A DNA stretch of 62,599 nucleotides, taken from positions 1 to 62,599 of the forward strand of contig JAFWWU010000008.1 in assembly GCA_017523285.1 (NCBI GenBank). Reading direction: 5' to 3'. The notes under the pieces are model-generated. The model saw nothing but the letters and a program-made list of their open reading frames with translations. It was not told the DNA's origin and made no database searches. Both the position numbers and the translations under genes were made by a program. The DNA is from Ruminococcus sp. Lineage in GTDB: Bacteria; Bacillota; Clostridia; Oscillospirales; Ruminococcaceae. This document shows, one piece after another, positions 19,149 to 27,315 of this stretch (within the stretch, counting starts at the first letter, position 1; each line of letters opens with the position of its first letter).

Positions 19149-20462
19149 TTATTTTATATATTTAAAGCACAGGACAAGCTCCCCTGTTGAAATTCCAAGC
19201 TCCTCGTCATCCGTTACGCTTGCAAGATAAAAGGCTTCACCCTTTGAATACATAAGCTGATATCCTGCGGATATTCTGTCCTCTTTCGAGGCAGTATCCT
19301 CTGCAATATAAATTCTCAGAAGGTCGGCGGAATCCGAGCTTTTTTCGGAATTATTCGTATATTTGTAAAAAACTATTTCATCATTGAGTGTATCAAGCCT
19401 TACAGTAACCTTTCCGAGCCATTTTTCAGGCATTACGAAAGCATATCCGTCAGAAATACTGTAATAGCCCGAGCATTTTCTTATAAGCTTATTATCATTG
19501 AGATAAAGCCAGTTCGTCATTGTAATCTGCTGATTATCGTCTTCTGAAGAATATCCGGGGAAATGGCTCTGAACAGGTATTTCGTAAATTCCGTCACCGT
19601 CAATATCAGTTGTATTATAACCTGAGCTTCGGCTTGTTGAAGGAGTATTCTCTTCACCCTCAAATACACTTTTAAGCCCCTGCGAAGAAAATGTAAGGAT
19701 ATCTGTGCCTATTGTTCCCGTTCCCGAAACTGCGTCAATATAAATACCCTTGCGTTCGTTGTCGATATTTCCGTAAACAACATTTTCAAATTCCGTATAA
19801 TTCTCACTCAGCTTTGTACTGTAAATGTGATATTTTCCGTCAGAACTGAGCTTATAGGCGGCAGCCTCTGAAACAGAATCAGATGAACTGCTTAAAATAA
19901 AAAGCTCTTTTGTTTCATCGTTATCAAGGTCAAGAATATCCATATAGTTATATGAATGTGAGAAATTTATTTCTATTGTTGCGTTATCAATATCATAATC
20001 ATATATTGTAACGTTTTTTTCAGAACGATTAAGAATACTCGTTCCTACTATAATATTTATACGCTCGTTTGTACCGAGCTTTGATATAGCAACCTTTTCT
20101 ATTTCTGAGCCCTCAGCAGAAGTATCACAAACAGAACGCCATTTTCCGTCAACCTTATCGAGAACATTAATCCTTAAAGTGCTTTCATCGGAAGTAAAGC
20201 CTGTTTTTTCGTAAAAAACCACAGCCTCATTTTCATCATCGCTGTCAATATCTTCGATTATAAACGATGAAAGATAATTTCCCGATTTAGGATATTTAAG
20301 TCTGATATTCTGTCCTGTTGCGTCTTTAAGCGTGTTATAGATCTGCTCCTGCTCAACACTCAGCTTAGGAGGAGCCATAAGTGAATCTATACTTGTTCCG
20401 AACGAACAGCCGCCAAGTGTCATAGCTGACATAACAGCAACAGATAGTATAAATTTTTTCAA
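19149..20462 (-). CDS. Lipoprotein with beta-propeller-like repeats, unknown function
   Basis: About 437 residues. The start is a TTG at 20462, placed well after GGAGGAG; an in-frame ATG at 20477 lies before that site. The product opens with a signal peptide and the lipobox LGGCSFG. Repeated short acidic segments (IEDIDSDDENEAVVF, ILDLDNDETKELFI, TDIDGDGIYEIPV) resemble the D-x-D-x-D turns of FG-GAP/VCBS beta-propeller blades. It is exported and lipid-anchored. It is the first gene before the two-component pair, suggesting it may be an accessory sensor. No enzyme motif is seen. Confidence 0.75.
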   Translation of the reverse strand: MKKFILSVAVMSAMTLGGCSFGTSIDSLMAPPKLSVEQEQIYNTLKDATGQNIRLKYPKSGNYLSSFIIEDIDSDDENEAVVFYEKTGFTSDESTLRINVLDKVDGKWRSVCDTSAEGSEIEKVAISKLGTNERINIIVGTSILNRSEKNVTIYDYDIDNATIEINFSHSYNYMDILDLDNDETKELFILSSSSDSVSEAAAYKLSSDGKYHIYSTKLSENYTEFENVVYGNIDNERKGIYIDAVSGTGTIGTDILTFSSQGLKSVFEGEENTPSTSRSSGYNTTDIDGDGIYEIPVQSHFPGYSSEDDNQQITMTNWLYLNDNKLIRKCSGYYSISDGYAFVMPEKWLGKVTVRLDTLNDEIVFYKYTNNSEKSSDSADLLRIYIAEDTASKEDRISAGYQLMYSKGEAFYLASVTDDEELGISTGELVLCFKYIK

Positions 20463-20489
20463 AAAATACTCCTCCATACTGAATTTAAT

Positions 20490-20517
20490 GCATACCGCAC
20501 CCGTAAGTGCAGTATGC
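20490..20517 (-). other. Intercistronic stem-loop after citrate synthase
   Basis: An 11-bp stem with one G-T pair: GCATACCGCAC (20490-20500) with 20507-20517. There is no T-run, so it may only partly separate citrate synthase from the lipoprotein/two-component operon. Confidence 0.55.
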
Positions 20518-20532
20518 TGAGTTTTACATTAT

Positions 20533-21894
20533 TTATCTTTCACTTAATTTAACATAATCTCTTTTTGCGGCAATAGCCTTGTATGCAGGTCTAATAATTC
20601 TGTTGCCTGTAAGAGTTTCTTCCATTCGGTGTGCAGACCAGCCTACCATTCTTGATACTGCAAAGAGTGGTGTAAAGAGATCATCAGGAATACCAAGCAT
20701 TCTGTAAACAAGTCCTGAATACATATCAACATTTGCGCACATTGTCTTTCCGCTTCCCTTAACTTCCTTGAAGATTTCAGGAGTAAGTCTTTCAACTGTA
20801 TCAAGAAGCTTGAATTCTGCTTCGATTTCTCTGCCCTTAGCAAGTTCAAATGCGTGCTTTTTAAGAATTATAGCTCTTGGGTCTGAAATAGTATAAACAG
20901 CGTGACCCATACCATAAATAAGTCCTGAGCCGTCATTTGCTTCCTTGCGGATTACCTTTCTCATATAGTCGGCAACCTCGCCCTCATCAGCCCAGTTCTT
21001 TATGTTAGCCTTGAAGTTATCGAGCATCTGCATTACCTTTATGTTTGCACCGCCGTGACGATGTCCCTTAAGTGAGCCGATTGCTCCCGCATACGCTGAA
21101 TATGCATCTGTTCCTGATGAAGTAAGCACACGGCATGTGAATGTTGAGTTGTTACCGCCGCCATGCTCTGCCTGAAGCATAAGAAGTATATCAAGAAGCT
21201 GTGCTTCTTCCTTTGTATACTGTCTGTCTGTTCTGAGGAGTGAGAGTATTGTCTGAGCTGTATTTTCCTCATATCTTACAGGGTGCATAATAAGACTTGC
21301 ATTGTCGTAATGACGCTTTTTCACCTGATACGCACATGACATAATAACAGGCATTTTTGCAATAAGACTGAGTGCAATACGCATTTCATTCTCAATTCCG
21401 CTGCCCTCAACCTCATCATCATATGAATATAAAGCAAGTACGGAACGTGCAAGCTTGTTCATGATATTCTTTGAAGGAGCCTTTAAAATCATATCCTCAA
21501 CAAATCCATCAGGAAGCTCACGGTTATGTGCAATATATGTATTGAACAATTCAAGTTCCTGAGTTGTCGGAAGATGTCCGAAAAGGAGAAGAAATACAGT
21601 TTCTTCATAACCGAAACGGTCTTCCTGTTCAACATTTGCAACGATATCGTTTATGTTATAGCCTCTGTAAATAAGTTCACCCGGGATAGCTTCAACTTCA
21701 CCCTCATTTACAATATAGCCGTGTACATTGCATATATTTGTAATACCTGCAATAACACCTGTGCCGTCACTTCTTCTTAAACCTCTTTTAACGTGAAATT
21801 TCTCATAAAGTTTCTGATCGATAACGGAATTATTCGCTACCTCATTGCATAAATTTTTAATATCGGCACTTGAGAAATTTTCTCTCATCCACAT
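20533..21894 (-). CDS. Citrate synthase
   Basis: Condenses acetyl-CoA and oxaloacetate to citrate, 453 residues. The catalytic residues are visible: His in AEHGGGNNSTFTCRV, His in IYGMGHAVYTISDPRA and Asp in CANVDMYSGLVYRMLG. The GSLKGHRHGGAN motif is clear. In a fermentative anaerobe the likely role is the oxidative branch toward glutamate. The ATG used has 5 nt after AGGAG; a second in-frame ATG two codons later is a weaker option. It has its own consensus promoter at 21922-21950. Confidence 0.96.
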   Translation of the reverse strand: MWMRENFSSADIKNLCNEVANNSVIDQKLYEKFHVKRGLRRSDGTGVIAGITNICNVHGYIVNEGEVEAIPGELIYRGYNINDIVANVEQEDRFGYEETVFLLLFGHLPTTQELELFNTYIAHNRELPDGFVEDMILKAPSKNIMNKLARSVLALYSYDDEVEGSGIENEMRIALSLIAKMPVIMSCAYQVKKRHYDNASLIMHPVRYEENTAQTILSLLRTDRQYTKEEAQLLDILLMLQAEHGGGNNSTFTCRVLTSSGTDAYSAYAGAIGSLKGHRHGGANIKVMQMLDNFKANIKNWADEGEVADYMRKVIRKEANDGSGLIYGMGHAVYTISDPRAIILKKHAFELAKGREIEAEFKLLDTVERLTPEIFKEVKGSGKTMCANVDMYSGLVYRMLGIPDDLFTPLFAVSRMVGWSAHRMEETLTGNRIIRPAYKAIAAKRDYVKLSER

Positions 21895-21921
21895 TCACAC
21901 TCCTAAAATTATTCATATTAC

Positions 21922-21950
21922 ATTATACTACATTTTTACTTAATTGTCAA
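21922..21950 (-). promoter_or_regulatory. Consensus sigma-A promoter for citrate synthase
   Basis: On the minus strand: -35 TTGACA (21945-21950), 17-bp spacer, -10 TATAAT (21922-21927). A perfect match to consensus. Confidence 0.85.
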
Positions 21951-21994
21951 CGACACGACACCTGTTTCGCGAAATTTCGTTTATGGAGGACTTT

Positions 21995-23014
21995 ATGAAA
22001 AAAACTCTGACTTTTATCATCACATTTTCATTCCTTACTCTCGGACTGCCTGCAATTCCTGCGGCTATATCAGGCAAATCAGCAAAAGAAATCCCCATTG
22101 CCGCAAAAGAAGAAAAAACGCCCGAAACTGCCGAAAAGGCTGAAATCACACAGAATGCAGACGGCAAATATAAAGTGCTTGACATCTCAACGGGTAAAAT
22201 CCTTGAAGTAGACAAGCTTGATTACATAATCGGTGCAGTATGCGCGGAAATGCCTGCTACATTTGAAACCGAAGCGCTCAAGGCGCAGGCGGTTGCGGCT
22301 CATACCTATGCGGAAAGACAGGTGAAAAGAGAAAAAGAAAATCCTACTCCTGAGCTTTGCGGCGCCGATTTTTCAAATGATACTTCAAAATATCAGGGAT
22401 ACTTCACATTAAATCAGGCAAAACAGTATTATGGCGATAATTTTGATTTGTATTATTCAAAAATATCAGACGCAGTAAAAGATGTAAGTCAATACATAAT
22501 TACATACGAAAATGAGCCTATTGTTTCCGCTTTTCATTCAATGTCAGCAGGAAAAACAGAAAGTGCTGAAAACGCATGGGGAAGCCCTGTTGATTATCTT
22601 GTTTCGGTTGACAGCAGCTTTGATACATCTGCTCCGAAATATTTTGAAGAAGCAAAGTTCCCTCCCGATATACTGAAACAAAAGCTTACAGCTTCATTCC
22701 CCGATATTCAGCTCGGAGATGATTTCAGAAAATGGCTTGAAATTGTAAAAGTATCCGAGGCAGGTACTGTACTTTCACTGAAAGCAGGCAATCTTACATT
22801 AAGCGGCGATGAAATCCGCACAACACTTTCACTTCGCTCAGCATCATTTGAGATAAAATATACCGACACGGAAATAATAATCTCAACCAAAGGCTATGGT
22901 CATGGAGTCGGAATGAGCCAATATGGAGCAAATTCAATGGCACAAGAGGGCAAAAGCTGGCAGGATATTATAAATCATTATTACAAGAATTGTCAGATTA
23001 CCATCGTTTCTTAA
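21995..23014 (+). CDS. SpoIID/LytB domain protein (lytic transglycosylase-like)
   Basis: A 339-residue exported protein with a SpoIID domain, expected to cut denuded peptidoglycan glycan strands. The signal peptide is MKKTLTFIITFSFLTLGLPA. The catalytic-region motif is AEMPATFETEALKAQAVAA (Glu), and the C-terminal signature is GYGHGVGMSQYGANSMAQ. The true start is the ATG at 21995, 5 nt after GGAGGA; the open frame extends upstream to 21944 without a site. It could be spoIID itself, with an N-terminal export sequence, or a vegetative LytB-type protein; no spoIIQ or spoIIIA neighbours are present, so no symbol is given. Confidence 0.88.
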   Translation: MKKTLTFIITFSFLTLGLPAIPAAISGKSAKEIPIAAKEEKTPETAEKAEITQNADGKYKVLDISTGKILEVDKLDYIIGAVCAEMPATFETEALKAQAVAAHTYAERQVKREKENPTPELCGADFSNDTSKYQGYFTLNQAKQYYGDNFDLYYSKISDAVKDVSQYIITYENEPIVSAFHSMSAGKTESAENAWGSPVDYLVSVDSSFDTSAPKYFEEAKFPPDILKQKLTASFPDIQLGDDFRKWLEIVKVSEAGTVLSLKAGNLTLSGDEIRTTLSLRSASFEIKYTDTEIIISTKGYGHGVGMSQYGANSMAQEGKSWQDIINHYYKNCQITIVS

Positions 23015-23019
23015 AAAGT

Positions 23020-23190
23020 AAGGACAGCCTTAAGCTGTCCTTAGAGATTGTTAAAAAACTTTAAGCGGGCAGATACTATCCGCCCCTACACAGAACAGAT
23101 AAAACAGCAAATTGTAGGGGATGCCGCCCTCGGCATCCCCTTGATATATGGCTTTTTCTACTAACTGCAAGAACAGCCTTCGCTGTCCTT
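23020..23190. repeat. Nested palindromic intergenic element
   Basis: A 171-bp block built of hairpins. It opens with AAGGACAGC/GCTGTCCTT (23020-23028 with 23034-23042) and closes with a near-copy (23170-23190, ACAGC/GCTGT with a CTTC loop). In between are a GGGC/GCCC arm (23067-23085) and a 9-bp stem GGGGATGCC (23117-23125) with 23132-23140. CCCCTACA (23083-23090) is also the complement of 23113-23120. The first hairpin may double as the SpoIID-gene terminator, and the last overlaps the 3' end of the minus-strand gene. This looks like a dispersed repeat (MITE or REP type); copy number cannot be seen here. Confidence 0.6.
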
Positions 23191-24301
23191 ATGAAGCTAT
23201 GCAATTTTTATCTGTAAGATTATCAGCACCAAACAGGAAAAATGTCTGTGCATATTCATCGGGATTAATTATACCGGAATAATCGCTGAGTCGGCATTTG
23301 CCTGATATTACCGCTATTTCGCTGTAATGCTGAGTAAGAAACGGTATAAAGCAATCGGCATATTCATCTTTGATTACAAGAAGCTTTTTATCATTTGCAG
23401 CATCAGTCTTTATTTTAAGAACATCCTCACCGCCGAGATAGAATTTATACGGATTATTTGTCTGTAAATATTCCTTGTTATATAAATCAGCCTTTTTCTC
23501 ATTCAGATTTTCATCATATGCTGTTATTTCTGTGATATTTTTGCCGTTTATGCAGATATATGCATCTATCATATCGGCTTTTGTATCGGTATATAGAGTT
23601 TTGTTATAGAGATTTCCTCTGAAATCAACTCCCGCATGCTCTATTTTGTATTTATCATAGGTAACAGGTAAAAAGCCGAGTTTCTGTATTGCGGTACGAT
23701 ACACACAGAAAGCTCCGTATGATGTCCATTTTGTATCATTTCTGTAATAGATATAATTATCGCTGAGCATTTTCAGCGTATTATAGGCATCAATCTTTTT
23801 TATTCCTGTATCAAGTGAAGAATAAAAGCTGTCAATCTGCATTTTCTGAGTATACCCTCTCAGATATTCAGGTAATTTTTCGGTATATATACCATCAGAT
23901 GCCGGTACAGCCATTACATATACCGAACCTTTTGACTGCTGAGCGTATTTATTTATAGTGTCAGCACTTTTCCATTCAGTAATATTATCTCTTTTTTTCG
24001 CATTAAGAAGTGAATTTCCCGAAACATATACTCCGTTTATTATTGATTCGCCCATGTATGGAGATATCTGTGCATTAAGCGTCATAAGCCTGCTTCTGAA
24101 TGCAAAATGATCGGAAAAACAGTTTTCAAGCTTATCAAAATACTCTTTTTCTGTTATATGTGAGATTTCAGGCGGTGTTGCAAGAACTTTATTCTCGTGA
24201 AATGATATTATCCCTTTTTCTCTCACAAGAGTAAACACAAAAAATCCAATTACAAATACAGCTACAAATATTCCGCTTATTTTTTTACTGAGATTAATCA
24301 A
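23189..24301 (-). CDS. DHHW/AlgX-like SGNH-type protein
   Basis: A 370-residue protein with one N-terminal membrane anchor (residues about 8-27) and an extracellular domain. Motifs such as FSDHFAFRSRLM, VYVSGNSLL and YYRNDTKWTSYGAFCVY match the DHHW/AlgX/AlgJ family that works with MBOAT acyltransferases to O-acetylate surface polymers. The DHHW box is changed to NDTKW, although D and W are kept. The start is a TTG 11 nt after AAGGAGG. It follows the MBOAT gene by 22 nt, which supports a two-protein acetylation system. Catalytic competence is uncertain. Confidence 0.8.
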   Translation of the reverse strand: MINLSKKISGIFVAVFVIGFFVFTLVREKGIISFHENKVLATPPEISHITEKEYFDKLENCFSDHFAFRSRLMTLNAQISPYMGESIINGVYVSGNSLLNAKKRDNITEWKSADTINKYAQQSKGSVYVMAVPASDGIYTEKLPEYLRGYTQKMQIDSFYSSLDTGIKKIDAYNTLKMLSDNYIYYRNDTKWTSYGAFCVYRTAIQKLGFLPVTYDKYKIEHAGVDFRGNLYNKTLYTDTKADMIDAYICINGKNITEITAYDENLNEKKADLYNKEYLQTNNPYKFYLGGEDVLKIKTDAANDKKLLVIKDEYADCFIPFLTQHYSEIAVISGKCRLSDYSGIINPDEYAQTFFLFGADNLTDKNCIAS

Positions 24302-24323
24302 TTTCTGCTCCGCCTCCTTATCT

Positions 24324-25679
24324 TTAAGCCGCCTTGTTTATCATAAAAACTGTCGATGCCGCAAGAAGAAGCACTATCACAAACGGAGATAATATGCCTA
24401 CGGCTGTTTCAATGTATTTTCTTCCTCTTGAACGCTCTATGAGATTCTTGAAAAGGTCAGTTGAAAAGTAAATTCCTATAAGCAATATAAGCGCATAGGA
24501 GCGAAGTAAATATACTCCCGTAATATCAACGATATTTCCCGTTCCGCCTGTTACTGCCTTTATAAATTTAAGTGAGCTTACAGGGCTGTTTTCCATAAAG
24601 AAAATCCAGCCGATATTCGTTGCCACAAAGCTGAATAAAAACGCAGGAAGCTTTCCGTAATAACGCTTGCTGAGAAGCTTTTCAAGCATGAGCGATAACG
24701 CTATAATAAGTCCCCAGATAAGCTTATTAAGCGAATAATCATAAATCACGCCCACACAGCACCATAAAAGTACAGCCTTCATGATATTTATAAGTCTGTT
24801 ATCAAATAAATGCTCTGTCGGCTTATAAATGTAGCTTTTCAGCCATTCTACAATGCTTATATGCCAATGCGACGCAAATTCATTCATTCCCATGCTGAAT
24901 ATCGGATATCTGAAGCTTTTTTCAAGATTTATCCCGAACATCATCGAAATTCCTCTTGCCATATCGGTAATTCCAAGCAATGTAAAATAAAGGCTCAGCC
25001 CGAATGCCAATACTGAAAGCCATGATGTAAGCACCGAGATTGAATCGGGGTCAAGCATACTCACAGAATACCATAATGAATATATACTGTCAGCAATGAC
25101 TACCTTTTTTGAAAGTCCCTTTACAAAGGTACTGCACCCTTCGCCGAATACTTCAAGCTTTTTTTCCGAAGCAGACAGTCTTTGCATAAAATCCTTACAG
25201 CTTATATACGGACCTGCTATAAACTTCGGAAAATATATGATATAAAGTCCGTATTTTATAAAATTTTTTTCTATGCTTTCGCCGCATCTTGCTTCGTCAG
25301 CCGCACCTATTGCCGACATTGCAAGAATTATCGTTCCGATAAAAGTAAGCTGACTGCTGAAACTGCCGAGAACATCTGTATTTCCAAAAAGCGTTTGTCT
25401 TGTTATTAACGCAAAAACAATATTAATCACAAAATCTGCCGAGAACAATCCTATTCCCAGCCATTTTTTATGCTTTACCTTTTCAATCAGCCTGTAAATG
25501 CCATAATTTATCGTCATAAACGCCGCAACAGCTATCATAGCCTTTAATCCGAATGTAAACATATACATCAGACTTATTGCAAACAAAGCCTTATCGCTAT
25601 ATTTTTTCGGGATAATATAATATATTGTCATCACAATCGGAAGAACAGCAAAGACAAAAAGCATACTGCTAAATTCCAT
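24324..25679 (-). CDS. MBOAT family O-acyltransferase
   Basis: Polytopic membrane protein (about 451 residues, around ten helices) of the AlgI/DltB group that moves acyl groups across the membrane. The active-site region reads FASHWHISIVEWLKSYIYKP, with the conserved His; IYFPKFIAGPYISC is the second family motif. The true start is the ATG at 25679, 6 nt after AGGAGG, which overlaps the end of the upstream Toprim gene by 11 nt. It forms a cassette with the following DHHW protein. The acceptor (teichoic acid, exopolysaccharide or peptidoglycan) is unknown. Confidence 0.9.
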   Translation of the reverse strand: MEFSSMLFVFAVLPIVMTIYYIIPKKYSDKALFAISLMYMFTFGLKAMIAVAAFMTINYGIYRLIEKVKHKKWLGIGLFSADFVINIVFALITRQTLFGNTDVLGSFSSQLTFIGTIILAMSAIGAADEARCGESIEKNFIKYGLYIIYFPKFIAGPYISCKDFMQRLSASEKKLEVFGEGCSTFVKGLSKKVVIADSIYSLWYSVSMLDPDSISVLTSWLSVLAFGLSLYFTLLGITDMARGISMMFGINLEKSFRYPIFSMGMNEFASHWHISIVEWLKSYIYKPTEHLFDNRLINIMKAVLLWCCVGVIYDYSLNKLIWGLIIALSLMLEKLLSKRYYGKLPAFLFSFVATNIGWIFFMENSPVSSLKFIKAVTGGTGNIVDITGVYLLRSYALILLIGIYFSTDLFKNLIERSRGRKYIETAVGILSPFVIVLLLAASTVFMINKAA

Positions 25680-26268
25680 CTGCTTCCTCCTTAATCTGCG
25701 AAACTGTTTCGGCAAGCTCTGAAGCATTCATCATTGTATTGAGCACCTCCATAAGTGCCGATGACGACATAAGCTCAGGAAGTCCGAGCCTTTTCTGAAG
25801 CTTTTTGCGGAGCAGACTGCTGTTTGCTCCTCCGCTTAAGCCTGTTTCATAAAAAACTATACTTGTTATATCAGGCTCATTTGTGCTTTCATCTGCCGAT
25901 ATTCCTGCTTTTCTGAAAGCTTCGAGGATAATTTCGGCTTTTATTCCCTCAACTCCGAGCTTTCCCTCAGCCGAAGGCTTTTCCTTACGTTTTTCTTTTC
26001 CGAATATATCGGGAATATAAACGTGCTTTATGCTTCCCTTAGGTATCGCACCTTTCAGATATCCTCTTATCTTAAAGCCCGAACTGTCTGAATCGGTAAG
26101 AATAATTATCCCTGTTTTTTCGGCATAATAGCGTATAAGCGAAAGCTTTTCCTTATCCTTGAAAATCCCATAGCCGTTTGTCGTAATTATTACCGCATCA
26201 AGAATAGATGAAAGCTTTATTTTATCATATTTCCCCTCAACTATTATTGCCTGCTTAATTTTTATCAT
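25669..26268 (-). CDS. Toprim/DUF4093 protein, RNase M5-like
   Basis: A 199-residue Toprim nuclease resembling ribonuclease M5, which matures 5S rRNA. The Toprim residues are clear: QAIIVEGKYDKIKL (catalytic Glu) and IIILTDSDSSGFKIRGYL (DxD). The tail ending GLPELMSSSALMEVLNTMM is DUF4093-like and differs from B. subtilis RnmV. It has AGGAG 6 nt before the ATG. Its 3' end overlaps the MBOAT start by 11 nt, tying RNA processing to an acyltransferase cassette on one transcript. I give no symbol because true RnmV may be elsewhere. Confidence 0.78.
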   Translation of the reverse strand: MIKIKQAIIVEGKYDKIKLSSILDAVIITTNGYGIFKDKEKLSLIRYYAEKTGIIILTDSDSSGFKIRGYLKGAIPKGSIKHVYIPDIFGKEKRKEKPSAEGKLGVEGIKAEIILEAFRKAGISADESTNEPDITSIVFYETGLSGGANSSLLRKKLQKRLGLPELMSSSALMEVLNTMMNASELAETVSQIKEEADGI

Positions 26269-26277
26269 AATATTCTC

Positions 26278-27315
26278 CTATTTCAGCACAAGCATTTTTG
26301 CTATTGCCTGTTCAAGAGCAACTCTTTCATCTGCTCCTGTTGAATTGAGCATTACTGCCGTATCACGCAGAATCTGTATACAGCCCCTGAGTTTTTTCTG
26401 TGACATCTTAGAGCAGTCCCTGAAAGCATTTTTGACAACGAAATCCCTTGTATATCCGAAATCACTCATCATATTTCCGATAGTTCTTCCGCTTGCCTTA
26501 GCCGCAGAAGCTCTGTAAAGGTCTATGAACGTATTTGAAATTGTTGCAATGATAACTCCCCTGTTGACACGCTGTGCCATAAGGTCATCAAGTGCTCTGA
26601 ACGCCGCCTGCTTATTGAATGCCGCAATTGCATTTGCAAGAGAATAAACAGTCGTATCCGTCTGCTGTGCAACCATAAGTTCAAGCATTTCATTTGTTAT
26701 GGTTGAACCGTTTGCATAAGCACATAGCTTATCTATCTCATTGCTTATCATAAGCGGATTTGAAAGGCACATTTCCGCAAGCTGCTGAGCTGTACCAATC
26801 GAGATTTCACATCCGCGCTTCTGCACTGAGGCTAAAACAGATTTTGCAAGCTCTGCAGGAGTTTTAAGCTCCTGCTCACACACAATACCGTTTTTTGAAA
26901 CAAAATCAATAAGCTTTTTATTCTTTGCTGTGGGAACTTTTTTTCCGTCTTTAACGTCAAATCCCGTTACATTGAAAACAATAATCGTCTGTGAGGGAAT
27001 TTCCTTTAATGCTTCGATGAGCTGTTTTGTTGTATCCTCACGGATTTCATCACAATTGTAATCGTTAATGAGAATACAGTTATATTCACACATCATCGGA
27101 AGCATTTCCATTGTATCACGCAGTGCAGGAATGTTAATCTCCTTGCCGTTTATTTTAGTGAGTGCAAATTCCTCCATACCGCCGACAGTCTGCTTAATGA
27201 GCAGTCTTGTAAGATTTTCAACTCCGCTTACATTTCTTCCGTAAAAATAATAAAGATTCTGAAATTCGCCTTTTTTTATCTGCGCGCTTACCTCTTTTAC
27301 ATCCTTAACAGCCAT
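26278..27315 (-). CDS. holA: DNA polymerase III subunit delta
   Basis: Clamp-loader subunit of 345 residues that opens the beta ring. It shows the delta pattern: LYYFYGRNVSGVENLTRLL at the N-terminus (family form LYLLxGxE...), an AAA-like middle, IGTAQQLAEMCLSNPLMISN and EIDKLCAYANG, with a C-terminal collar domain ending EQAIAKMLV. Two ATGs occur in tandem (27318, 27315). The second overlaps the comEC stop (TGATG) and is 5 nt from AGGAGG, so it is chosen. The comEC-holA order is conserved in many Firmicutes and supports the call. Confidence 0.93.
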   Translation of the reverse strand: MAVKDVKEVSAQIKKGEFQNLYYFYGRNVSGVENLTRLLIKQTVGGMEEFALTKINGKEINIPALRDTMEMLPMMCEYNCILINDYNCDEIREDTTKQLIEALKEIPSQTIIVFNVTGFDVKDGKKVPTAKNKKLIDFVSKNGIVCEQELKTPAELAKSVLASVQKRGCEISIGTAQQLAEMCLSNPLMISNEIDKLCAYANGSTITNEMLELMVAQQTDTTVYSLANAIAAFNKQAAFRALDDLMAQRVNRGVIIATISNTFIDLYRASAAKASGRTIGNMMSDFGYTRDFVVKNAFRDCSKMSQKKLRGCIQILRDTAVMLNSTGADERVALEQAIAKMLVLK

